From NCBI GenBank assembly GCA_948482865.1, contig CAOMHR010000013.1:1-17099 (forward strand): a stretch of 17,099 bases of DNA, read 5' to 3'. Below the pieces are notes generated by a model. It did not search any database. It saw nothing but the letters and a program-made list of their open reading frames with translations, and was not told the DNA's origin. The number at the start of each line of letters is the position of its first letter. Within the stretch, counting starts at the first letter, position 1. Of this stretch, positions 1 to 7,010 are shown piece by piece. The translations under genes and the position numbers were made by a program. The stretch is from Christensenellaceae bacterium. GTDB lineage: Bacteria; Bacillota; Clostridia; Christensenellales; Borkfalkiaceae.

Positions 1-80
1 CAATTGATTTTATTGACTGTAACTTAAAAATATTCGTCCGCCGCGAAATTTACGCAAAATATATTTTTATCTTATTTTAG

Positions 81-109
81 TTGCCAATCGCCCCCGAAAA
101 GCGTATAAT
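81..109 (+). promoter_or_regulatory. sigma-A promoter, leaderless start
   Basis: The -35 is TTGCCA (81-86), the spacer is 17 bp and the -10 is a perfect TATAAT (104-109). The expected start point is about 116-117 and the ATG of the next gene is at 119, so the transcript would carry only 2-3 nt before the start codon. No Shine-Dalgarno sequence is present. The hexamers and spacing are seen directly; the leaderless reading is inference. Confidence 0.75.
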
Positions 110-118
110 ATCGGTAGT

Positions 119-1141
119 ATGGAAAACTGGATATTGACAAGCGTAGAAAATCTTGTTAAGGAAGAAACCGTCTCGGCTCCGGTCGAAGCAGGTCAGGTCA
201 AGGTTAAAGTTACGCATCTGCTTATTTCCGACTTTGACGCAATGCTGTTCAGCGGCGGCGTCCCCGCGGAGTACCCCAAAACGATTGGCAGGTTTGCCGT
301 GGGCATGATTACCGAAGTGGGCGAAGACTGCTACGGTCTGGAAAAAGGCGCAAGAGTTTACCTTAAATCCACAAGAAGTTGCGGAAAATGCCTTGCCTGC
401 AAAAGCGGCAAGAGCGACAACTGTGAAGAAATCAAGATTGCCGGAAAAGACTTTGACGGGTTTTTGCGCGATTTCGTCGTATGCAATTATAACGACGTCG
501 CAGTTCTGCCCGACGCGGTCGACAATCTGCACGCCCTGTGCATAGAAACTGCGGGAATTGCCGAAAATATTTACGATAAACTTAATCTGTCCGCGGGTCA
601 GAGAGTCGCCGTAGTAGGTTCGGATTTCACCGGAAATATTATCGCGCAGGTTTTGCAGTATCACAAGGTAATACCCATATTAATAGACAACAACCCCGGA
701 AATCTTGAAAAAGCCAAAAAGTGCGGAATATATTATTCCTTCCCCGCGGACGACGACCTTGTTTCAAACGTAATGGACGCGACCAGCGGAGAAATGTGCG
801 CGGCGGCAATTTATTCATCCGCTTCAAAACTGCCCATCTCCCTTCCGCCCCGCCTTGTGGGCAAGAAAAAGACGGTGGTTTTAACGGGTATCCCGTCGCA
901 GCTCACAACTTTGAAGGCGCGCGATATTCTGGATAAGGATCTCACTTATTTCAGCGTATCGGACGCATACGGATATTCCGACGCGGTAATAAATATGCTT
1001 TTGCACGGCGCGGTCAATCTGGACTATTTCGATAAAGAAGTAATTTCCGAATATGACCCCGTCGCCATATTAAAGGACCGCAGCGAAAGTCTGTCGTCGT
1101 CTAACAGGGGCAAAATGACTATACTGAAAATGATTCTCTGA
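119..1141 (+). CDS. degenerate medium-chain (zinc-type) dehydrogenase
   Basis: 340 aa, the usual length for a medium-chain dehydrogenase/reductase (MDR). Residues 1-130 form a GroES-like domain with an intact structural-zinc lobe: C88, C91, C94 and C102 in a C-x2-C-x2-C-x7-C pattern. The catalytic-zinc site looks lost. The usual Cys is Ser37 (S-D-F-D in place of C-G-[ST]-D), and the GHE motif reads G57-R58-F59. The Rossmann motif near residue 167 is GSDFTG, so the middle glycine of GxGxxG is Asp169. It may therefore be a non-catalytic relative, or a reductase using another mechanism; the substrate cannot be told. The ATG was chosen because it sits just behind a consensus promoter and starts the domain correctly. 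The family call is firm, the activity is not. Confidence 0.8.
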   Translation: MENWILTSVENLVKEETVSAPVEAGQVKVKVTHLLISDFDAMLFSGGVPAEYPKTIGRFAVGMITEVGEDCYGLEKGARVYLKSTRSCGKCLACKSGKSDNCEEIKIAGKDFDGFLRDFVVCNYNDVAVLPDAVDNLHALCIETAGIAENIYDKLNLSAGQRVAVVGSDFTGNIIAQVLQYHKVIPILIDNNPGNLEKAKKCGIYYSFPADDDLVSNVMDATSGEMCAAAIYSSASKLPISLPPRLVGKKKTVVLTGIPSQLTTLKARDILDKDLTYFSVSDAYGYSDAVINMLLHGAVNLDYFDKEVISEYDPVAILKDRSESLSSSNRGKMTILKMIL

Positions 1142-1157
1142 CGCGCTTAATTCCGTT

Positions 1158-2567
1158 ATGCGCAAAATACCGTTTTTATTTTCATTGAATTTTTTATATG
1201 TTTTAATGATTGCGGCTGAAACGGCCGCAATCGTTTTTTTATGCCTGTATCTGCCCTACGCCCTGCCAGTTGCCGCGGCGCTGACGGGGATATGGGTTTT
1301 GAACCTTGTGGCTATAGCGCTGATTTCGGCAAGGCGCGGCTCGCCCGAAATAAATTGCGCCCTTGCCCTGTTTGTGACTGCTCTGCCCGTGGCGGGCGCG
1401 GTCGTTTACTTTTTTGCGGCAAGCGGCAACCGCAGAAAAATCAGGCTGGAAATCAAAAACGCAAACCCGCAGTCGGGTTTGGAACGCGCAGCCCTGTCCC
1501 ACGGCGGCGGGTGCGGCGCGGGGTATGAAAAGGCGGTGTACTTTAAAAACGGAGAAGATTATTTCAACGCACTTTTCCGCGAAATAGAAAACGCAAAAAA
1601 GCGCGTGTGTCTTGAATATTTTATAATTAGCCGCGGCAGAATTTTTGCCGACCTTTTTTCCGCCCTGCAACGCGCGCGCAAAAACGGCGCGGAGATTTTA
1701 ATAATCATTGACGGCGTAGGCTCGGCGTTCAGGTGCGAGCGGAAAGAGCTGAAAAAACTTAAATCGGTGGGCGAAGTTAAAATTTTTCATAAGCTCGCGC
1801 CACTGCCCTACTCGCGGCTCAATTTCCGCGACCACAGAAAAATCGCCACCGTGGACGGAAAAGTTGCGTTCACCGGCGGGATAAACATTGCGGACGAATA
1901 CGCCAATATCCACAGTCCGCACGGCTACTGGAAAGATTGCGGCATTGCAATTTACGGCGGTGCGGCGGAAATATTAGAAGGTATGTTTTTTTCGGTGCTG
2001 CGCAAAAAACACGTTATGGACTGCCCCGACGGCGGAAGCGCGCGCTGTATCGTCTACGGCGACTGCCCGCCGCACAGTTCGGGCTTTTGCGAAAGTCTTT
2101 ACGCCTACGCAATAGCAAACGCAAAACAGCGCGTGCATATAACTACCCCCTACTTCTGCGTGAGTGAAAAGCTGCGCACCGCGCTCTGTTTCGCCGCGGC
2201 GCGCGGTGTGGACGTAAGGGTTATAATTCCGCATATCCCCGACAAAAAATACGCCTTCGAGCTATCGAAAGCGAACGCCGGATTTCTTGAAAAGTACGGG
2301 GTCAGATTTTATGAGTTTACCCCCGGTTTTATGCACTCCAAAATAATGCTGTGCGACGACAGTCTCTATATAGGTTCGTACAACTTCGACTTCCGCTCTA
2401 TGCGACTGAATTACGAGTGCGGCGTTATGATAGAAGGCAAGCCCGCCGCAGACGCAGAACGGGATTTCTGGGAATGCCTGCGCCTTTCGTCGCCGCTGAG
2501 TTGCAAGGCTTCGCGTATGCGCTCGGTGTACAGATTTTTTTTAAAACTGGTCGCCCCGCTCATTTGA
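1158..2567 (+). CDS. cls: cardiolipin synthase (phospholipase D family)
   Basis: 469 aa, slightly short for a bacterial cardiolipin synthase. The enzyme condenses two phosphatidylglycerol molecules into cardiolipin and glycerol at the inner membrane. Three hydrophobic segments occupy roughly residues 11-35, 36-58 and 66-87. Two HKD catalytic motifs follow: H226-x-K228-x4-D233 (HRKIATVD) and H393-x-K395-x4-D400 (HSKIMLCD), each followed by the expected glycine-rich strand (FTGGIN and YIGSYNF). The ATG lies 17 bp after the dehydrogenase stop with no obvious Shine-Dalgarno or promoter, so it probably depends on the upstream transcript and perhaps on translational coupling. A strong terminator-like hairpin sits within codons 17-28 and may attenuate expression. 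Both HKD motifs are intact, so activity is likely. Confidence 0.92.
   Translation: MRKIPFLFSLNFLYVLMIAAETAAIVFLCLYLPYALPVAAALTGIWVLNLVAIALISARRGSPEINCALALFVTALPVAGAVVYFFAASGNRRKIRLEIKNANPQSGLERAALSHGGGCGAGYEKAVYFKNGEDYFNALFREIENAKKRVCLEYFIISRGRIFADLFSALQRARKNGAEILIIIDGVGSAFRCERKELKKLKSVGEVKIFHKLAPLPYSRLNFRDHRKIATVDGKVAFTGGINIADEYANIHSPHGYWKDCGIAIYGGAAEILEGMFFSVLRKKHVMDCPDGGSARCIVYGDCPPHSSGFCESLYAYAIANAKQRVHITTPYFCVSEKLRTALCFAAARGVDVRVIIPHIPDKKYAFELSKANAGFLEKYGVRFYEFTPGFMHSKIMLCDDSLYIGSYNFDFRSMRLNYECGVMIEGKPAADAERDFWECLRLSSPLSCKASRMRSVYRFFLKLVAPLI
1208..1240 (+). terminator. terminator-like hairpin inside cls
   Basis: A perfect 9-bp stem, GATTGCGGC (1208-1216) with GCCGCAATC (1224-1232), has a 7-nt loop and is followed by G and seven T residues (1234-1240). 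This is intrinsic-terminator architecture, but it lies about 50 nt inside the cls reading frame, in the first membrane segment. A ribosome that starts at 1158 would cover the stem. It may therefore act as a translation-dependent attenuator for transcripts entering from the dehydrogenase. The structure is seen; the function is inferred. Confidence 0.55.
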
Positions 2568-2577
2568 TACCGTGCAA

Positions 2578-2606
2578 TTGACAAAGCGGAACGGGGCGGC
2601 TATAAT
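2578..2606 (+). promoter_or_regulatory. perfect-consensus sigma-A promoter, leaderless start
   Basis: TTGACA (2578-2583), a 17-bp spacer (2584-2600) and TATAAT (2601-2606): a full consensus match. Seven bases downstream of the -10 end is 2613, the A of the yfcE ATG. The mRNA should start at, or within a base or two of, the start codon. No ribosome binding site is visible. Confidence 0.85.
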
Positions 2607-2612
2607 AGGCGT

Positions 2613-3161
2613 ATGAGTAAATTTTTAATAGCTTCCGATATACACGGCTCCGCCGAATACTGCAAAAAACTTTTAGACTCGTTCCGTCTTGAAAAGGCGG
2701 ACAAACTTTTACTGCTCGGCGACATACTTTACCACGGTCCCAGAAACCCGCTCCCCGCGGGCTATGCGCCCAAAGAAGTTGCGGAAATGCTGGGCGCAAT
2801 CAAAGAGAAAATTATCTGCGTGCGCGGCAACTGCGACAGCGAAGTAGACCAGATGGTTTTGCCTTTCCCCGTAACGCCCGACTATGCGGCGGTGTTTGCG
2901 GACGGACTGACTGTGTACCTTTCGCACGGACACCGCGAAGTTCCGCCCCTTTCGGAAACCGACGTATACATTACAGGTCATACGCACGTGCCTTTAAACG
3001 AATACTCGGGTTATCTGCATCTTAACCCCGGCTCGGTATCGCTGCCCAAGGAAGACAGCGCGCACGGCTACATACTATACGACGGCGGAACGTTTTACTT
3101 TAAAACGCTTGACGGCAAGGTTTACGATAAGGCAACCGTTCCGCAAAAACGCGGCAATTAA
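2613..3161 (+). CDS. yfcE: YfcE-family metallophosphoesterase
   Basis: 182 aa, the normal size for the YfcE/MJ0936 group of calcineurin-like phosphodiesterases. These are cytoplasmic, use two divalent metals (typically manganese) and hydrolyse phosphodiesters; the natural substrate is poorly defined. All metal-ligand blocks are present in order: D9-x-H11 (SDIHGS), G36-D37, G72-N73-C-D, S104-H105-G-H107 and G122-H123-T-H125. The gene has its own consensus promoter and a predicted leaderless start. It is separated from cls by 45 bp and ends just before a large palindrome that probably terminates it. There is no link to the neighbours beyond position. Confidence 0.9.
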   Translation: MSKFLIASDIHGSAEYCKKLLDSFRLEKADKLLLLGDILYHGPRNPLPAGYAPKEVAEMLGAIKEKIICVRGNCDSEVDQMVLPFPVTPDYAAVFADGLTVYLSHGHREVPPLSETDVYITGHTHVPLNEYSGYLHLNPGSVSLPKEDSAHGYILYDGGTFYFKTLDGKVYDKATVPQKRGN

Positions 3162-3176
3162 TTTGAATTAAAAAGA

Positions 3177-3208
3177 TACGGGCGTAACGCATATGCGTTA
3201 CGCCCGTA
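3177..3208. terminator. 32-bp perfect palindrome, bidirectional terminator
   Basis: A perfect inverted repeat with 14-bp arms around a 4-base centre (ATAT), between the convergent yfcE and small membrane protein genes. On the minus strand it is followed by ATCTTTTTAA, a fair U-tract, so it should terminate the minus-strand unit. On the plus strand the following bases (AAACTTTGTTAATTT) are weaker. No coding potential is seen here. Confidence 0.8.
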
Positions 3209-3224
3209 AACTTTGTTAATTTAA

Positions 3225-3452
3225 TTAGTCTGCAAAAAGCAACAAATCTTTCTTTGCAAATGCGCCGATAATGTCGGTGATCCAGAAGAACAGCGTGATG
3301 GGGGGTATTAACTGAAGAATACCAGCGATTACGTGTCCTCTCATAATACGTGTGATAGCGCCGAAAAGCCAGCTTGTGAAAGGAATGATAGCAAAAATAA
3401 TTGTTACAAACCAGTTGTTGATTCCGAGATAACCTCTACCTTTACCTGCCAT
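3225..3452 (-). CDS. small two-helix membrane protein, TM2-like
   Basis: 75 aa. Two hydrophobic segments (about residues 14-34 and 41-63) are separated by a basic turn (RIMRGH), and a Lys/Asp tail (KKDLLLFAD) ends the protein. The second half (AGILQLI...FFWITDIIGAF) recalls the second helix of TM2-domain proteins (GILQLL...WxLIDLI), but the classic first half is not clear, so this is only a resemblance. The start is supported by AAAGGAG a few bases upstream and by a near-consensus promoter at 3491-3518. It lies downstream of the protease gene on the same strand with no clear terminator between, so some read-through from that operon is possible. Function unknown. Confidence 0.75.
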   Translation of the reverse strand: MAGKGRGYLGINNWFVTIIFAIIPFTSWLFGAITRIMRGHVIAGILQLIPPITLFFWITDIIGAFAKKDLLLFAD

Positions 3453-3490
3453 GTTTAAAACTCCTTTAAAAAAGATTTTTCTATATTTAT

Positions 3491-3518
3491 ATTATAGCAC
3501 ATTAATAAATTATGTCAA
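3491..3518 (-). promoter_or_regulatory. near-consensus sigma-A promoter
   Basis: On the minus strand the sequence reads TTGACA (3518-3513), a 16-bp spacer and TATAAT (3496-3491). The expected start is near 3484, giving a leader of about 32 nt that contains AAAGGAG. It lies in the AT-rich gap after the protease stop codon and should drive the small membrane protein independently. Confidence 0.8.
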
Positions 3519-3548
3519 CAAATATAACATATTTTATTTGTTTGCAGT

Positions 3549-5894
3549 CTATGCAAAAAGTCCCGCATAGCGTTCGGCATAAGCCGCCAGCGTTTCAAAA
3601 TCAACCAATCCTTTACCTATTGCAACTTTAAGATACTGACCGTTTACCGCGTTGAATAACTCTTCCGTAACAGGCAGAAGTCCGGCAAATTCTTCGTACG
3701 TATAAGTACCGTAAATTTCGATATCGCGGTAAAATAAATCTTCGTCATAGCGCATATTTTCGCTATCAACTTCGAAGATATTGAAAAGTCCCGCAATACC
3801 GCCGGGCATGGTCAGCATACCGTTCACGTAATAACAAAGGTATCCGTACGTTACGGGGCTCCAGGCGGTTGTATATTCCTGCGTGATTGAAACATCCGTC
3901 AGCTGTACCTTGGTCCAACCCGTGCCGCCGCTGTCCGACGTCTGTTTATTGAACCAATGCCCTATGTAATCTTCGGCACTGTTATCAAGATATACGTATT
4001 CGTTAAGGTCAAAATCCCAGAAGCCGTGTTCCGAAATAACGTCAACTTGCGTTCCGTCCGAAAAATAAAGTTTTATAACTTCGTACCAGTCCGCGGGGTC
4101 GCTGTCAATGCAGAGTATGGGCGCGGTATCGAACGTTCCCGTAAACATATTCCATACAAGCAGCATTTCATTCCCCGTCAGCTCCTGCACGGCTTTTTGG
4201 CTGCCGTCCGCAAGCGTTATAAGACTGCCTTCCGCTATACAAGATTGTGACGGCGGTATTGATACATTTTCACTAAAAGCCGCCCTGATATAAATCGTAT
4301 CATTCTCATTAAAATACGGATAATAAGCATTTACTATATCGCTTAAATTTAAATTGAACGTTCTATCTGTTGAAAGTTGAATCCACGGATTTTTATCCTT
4401 ATCATATCCGTCAGTACCGTTTAAATTCATTCTCCATGCTGTAAATATTCTTATATCGCGATGATCGTTGGAATCTGTATACGTCATAGTTTCCGGCGCT
4501 GTAACAGAATATGTTTGACTGTATGTAAAATCTTGTTCATGAATTAACTTCGGCGTCACTTCAATATAATGACATTTATCAAACCTGACCCTATATCTCT
4601 TGTTTTTATTTTCTTCTAAAATTTTTAGTGGATTGTACGCCTCTAATCTTTTGACAGTTTGAGTCGTATTATCCGGTAGAGTAATTGTTATTGTACTAGC
4701 CCCTTCAAGAATCAAATTTTTAATCGCTCTTGCGGACAAATTCGGGTCAACCGACAACAACAGAGCCGCAACCCCTGCTACATGGGGTGCCGCCATTGAA
4801 GTACCAGACATCCGAATATAAATATTATTTAAATATGTACTATAAATATCTACTCCTGGAGCATAAATATCTACACTTTTTTTGCCGTAATTTGAAAAAG
4901 AACCTATAGCACACTTATTATCAATTGCGCCAACAGTAATTAAATTATCTATATCGAATGAACCAGGATAATTTGGACTAGTATCAATATTTGTTGCTCC
5001 ATTACCCGCTATACAGACAAATAGTCCGGAATAATTATCAATGGCACTTTTTAATGCGCTATTATTAGAAAAATTCCAACCGCTAAAATTTAAAATATCA
5101 ATCTGGTCAGCTGATCCCCACAAATTTTCCGCATAATTTATTGCCGCAATTACTTTGGAAGTTTCCCATGTACTTGTATTGGATATTTTAAGCGGCACAA
5201 TTTGAACTTTTTTATTGATCCCCGAAATACCGATATTATTATCTCCCACAGCCCCTATAATTCCAGCAACATGCGTACCATGTCCATGCCTATCTTCAGT
5301 ATTACTATTATTATCAACAAAATTCCAACCCGATACAAGATTTGCTTTAAGGTCCAGATGTTCATAAACGCCAGAATCAACAACGCCAACTCTTACATTA
5401 TAAGATCCTTCACTAATGTCCCATGCAGGATCAATATTAATTCCAAATTCGCAAGATAGTCCCCATTGCGAACTAAAATAATAATCATTTGCCGTTCCGC
5501 CAAATTCACCGATATAATTAGGAGTTGCTTGTTTTACAGCATTGTGTCTATTTAATATATCAATTGTGCGTAAAACATTTTCCTTATCATTATTAAGTAA
5601 TTCTAATTTTATAATGCAACAATTCGACGAATTAAATAAAACTTCAACATTGTCTACCTGTATATCTTTAAAATATGTCTCATTTAAACTTTTACCTAAA
5701 TTAACATAGCTTTCATTTAATTCGACAATAACACTATTATCTATAAATTCGCAATCATTTTCATTATAATTATTTGTTTCCGCTTTAACTGGATTTGAAT
5801 TTGATGCGAATTTCAAAAATACGCATAATAATGAAATTAAAATAATACCTATCAAAATTAATTGCAATATAGTTATTTTCTTTATTCTTTTCAT
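3549..5894 (-). CDS. membrane-anchored subtilase with C-terminal Hint module
   Basis: 781 aa. In order: basic N-terminus and one hydrophobic signal/anchor (7-30, no lipobox at its end); a propeptide-like region (about 50-130); a peptidase S8 domain (about 140-425) with Asp173 (VVDSG), His205 (HGHGTHVAG), oxyanion Asn298 (AGN) and Ser366 (GTSMAAPHVAG); a linker of beta-like character (about 433-545); a Hint domain from Cys552 (CIAEGSLITLADGS) with block-B-like His623 (SEHGFW); and a helical tail (about 730-781). All protease catalytic residues are present. The Hint part lacks a C-terminal His-Asn, so Hedgehog-like self-cleavage is more likely than splicing. Its ATG overlaps the previous lipoprotein stop (ATGA) and uses GGAG upstream. 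The protease part is AT-rich and the Hint part is not. The target of either activity is unknown. Confidence 0.9.
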   Translation of the reverse strand: MKRIKKITILQLILIGIILISLLCVFLKFASNSNPVKAETNNYNENDCEFIDNSVIVELNESYVNLGKSLNETYFKDIQVDNVEVLFNSSNCCIIKLELLNNDKENVLRTIDILNRHNAVKQATPNYIGEFGGTANDYYFSSQWGLSCEFGINIDPAWDISEGSYNVRVGVVDSGVYEHLDLKANLVSGWNFVDNNSNTEDRHGHGTHVAGIIGAVGDNNIGISGINKKVQIVPLKISNTSTWETSKVIAAINYAENLWGSADQIDILNFSGWNFSNNSALKSAIDNYSGLFVCIAGNGATNIDTSPNYPGSFDIDNLITVGAIDNKCAIGSFSNYGKKSVDIYAPGVDIYSTYLNNIYIRMSGTSMAAPHVAGVAALLLSVDPNLSARAIKNLILEGASTITITLPDNTTQTVKRLEAYNPLKILEENKNKRYRVRFDKCHYIEVTPKLIHEQDFTYSQTYSVTAPETMTYTDSNDHRDIRIFTAWRMNLNGTDGYDKDKNPWIQLSTDRTFNLNLSDIVNAYYPYFNENDTIYIRAAFSENVSIPPSQSCIAEGSLITLADGSQKAVQELTGNEMLLVWNMFTGTFDTAPILCIDSDPADWYEVIKLYFSDGTQVDVISEHGFWDFDLNEYVYLDNSAEDYIGHWFNKQTSDSGGTGWTKVQLTDVSITQEYTTAWSPVTYGYLCYYVNGMLTMPGGIAGLFNIFEVDSENMRYDEDLFYRDIEIYGTYTYEEFAGLLPVTEELFNAVNGQYLKVAIGKGLVDFETLAAYAERYAGLFA

Positions 5895-6373
5895 AATTTT
5901 TTTCTCCAGATTTTAACTTGATTTCCGCTGTTATAGTAAAATTTAACACCGTCTATCGTCTGCCAACTTATATCTCCTGTAGTGCCGCTATAAATATCGG
6001 ATATCATAAGAGTAATATAATTATCGTAGCTGCCGTAATAATCTTCAATATTAATGCCGCTGATTTTCGCGTTTTTATCAGTTAAAAAGTTATCAATGTA
6101 TGATTGTTTTATAGAACGCTCTGTAAATTTATCTAAAACTTCGGGTGTTTTCGGTTGCGGCTGATAATCTTCGCCCATTATCTCTTCGTTGCCATTTATC
6201 CCGCCGTTGTGGTAATAGGCTATGCTCTTTAAATCTTCCTGCGTAAGCCAACCCGCATCATATGCCTGTTGCAAAATATAAAATTCGCCTTGATATAAAC
6301 TTGCATAGTCACAACTGCATAATAACACCGCAAACAGAACTGTTGCTATCGAACCTAAAAACAATTTCTTCAT
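5891..6373 (-). CDS. lipoprotein, third copy of tandem paralogue family
   Basis: 160 aa. A lipoprotein signal ends at LLCSC (Cys21 lipidated), so it should sit on the outer face of the membrane. Residues about 30-54 carry the family motif (FYILQQAYDAGWLTQEDLKS, then IAYYHNGG), followed by a conserved stretch with GEDYQPQPKTPEV. The C-terminal half is the most divergent of the three copies and ends IWRKKL, not KAKGV. Its ribosome binding site (AAAGGAG) is encoded by the last codons of the copy upstream, 3 bp away. Its stop overlaps the protease ATG by 4 bp, which implies translational coupling and a functional link. I do not recognise a named family or function. Confidence 0.85.
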   Translation of the reverse strand: MKKLFLGSIATVLFAVLLCSCDYASLYQGEFYILQQAYDAGWLTQEDLKSIAYYHNGGINGNEEIMGEDYQPQPKTPEVLDKFTERSIKQSYIDNFLTDKNAKISGINIEDYYGSYDNYITLMISDIYSGTTGDISWQTIDGVKFYYNSGNQVKIWRKKL

Positions 6374-6401
6374 ATTTTAAACTCCTTTTGCTTTCCAAAT
6401 A
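6351..6401. repeat. 51-bp direct repeat, copy 1 (lipoprotein gene junction)
   Basis: This stretch is identical base for base to 6960-7010. It spans the end of one lipoprotein gene, its embedded AAAGGAG, the 3-bp gap and the first codons of the next gene (MKKLFLGS). It marks the joint of a tandem duplication. Confidence 0.9.
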
Positions 6402-6982
6402 TCAATTTCTAAATGTCTCATATAATGAATTTTCACTCCGCCTATCGTTTCCCATTTATTTACTGGTACTGCGGGAAAATTTACGTAAATACTTTCCGTT
6501 ACTACGGCATAACAACCATTATAAGAGCCGAAATAGTTTTTAACTGTTACACCCGATGGTTTTCCATATCCACCCAACTTATAGCAATTAATATAGGCTT
6601 GTTTGATTGACAACTCCGTCATTTTATCGATAACTTCGGGCGTTTTCGGTTGCGGCTGATAATCTTCGCCCATTATCTCTTCGTTGCCTTCTGTGCCGCC
6701 GTTGTGGTAATAGGCTATACTTTTTAAATCTTCCTGCGTAAGCCAACCCGCGTCATATGCCTCTTGCAAAGTATAAAACTCGCCGTCTTTCAGTCCCATT
6801 TCGCTCATCATATCCCAGAGCAGGTCGTTTTCTCTTTCCAATTCGTCAACCCGTTCTTCAAGCAGGCTGTTGCTCTCTTCAAGCGCGTCAACTCTCTTTT
6901 GCAAGTCAGCTCCGGCGTTGCAACCGCATAAAAATACCGCTAACAGAACTGTTACTATTGAACCTAAAAACAATTTCTTCAT
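6377..6982 (-). CDS. lipoprotein, second copy, with leucine zipper
   Basis: 201 aa. A lipoprotein signal ends at FLCGC (Cys21). Unlike its two paralogues it then has an inserted coiled coil: Leu27, 34, 41, 48 and 55 at exact seven-residue spacing, with Val31, Asn38, Val45 and Asn52 at the other core position. This is the pattern of a parallel dimeric zipper. The shared family region follows (YTLQEAYDAGWLTQEDLKS, then the PQPKTPEV stretch) and the protein ends IWKAKGV. It starts 3 bp after the first copy, using the AAAGGAG encoded in that gene's last codons. It probably dimerises on the outer membrane face; partner and function are unknown. Confidence 0.86.
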   Translation of the reverse strand: MKKLFLGSIVTVLLAVFLCGCNAGADLQKRVDALEESNSLLEERVDELERENDLLWDMMSEMGLKDGEFYTLQEAYDAGWLTQEDLKSIAYYHNGGTEGNEEIMGEDYQPQPKTPEVIDKMTELSIKQAYINCYKLGGYGKPSGVTVKNYFGSYNGCYAVVTESIYVNFPAVPVNKWETIGGVKIHYMRHLEIDIWKAKGV

Positions 6983-7010
6983 ATTTTAAACTCCTTTTGC
7001 TTTCCAAATA
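6960..7010. repeat. 51-bp direct repeat, copy 2 (lipoprotein gene junction)
   Basis: Identical to 6351-6401 and 609 bp away from it. It covers the junction between the first and second lipoprotein genes. The bases to its left also nearly match (TGTTACTATT against TGTTGCTATC), so the true duplication unit is longer. Confidence 0.9.

Noticed and set aside
77..664. 195-codon open frame antisense to the dehydrogenase
   Set aside because: It is antisense to a recognised MDR protein and has no family features or ribosome site.
3549..4241. A true self-splicing intein in the protease
   Set aside because: There is no C-terminal His-Asn followed by Ser, Thr or Cys, and no resumed host domain after it; the Hint part is terminal.
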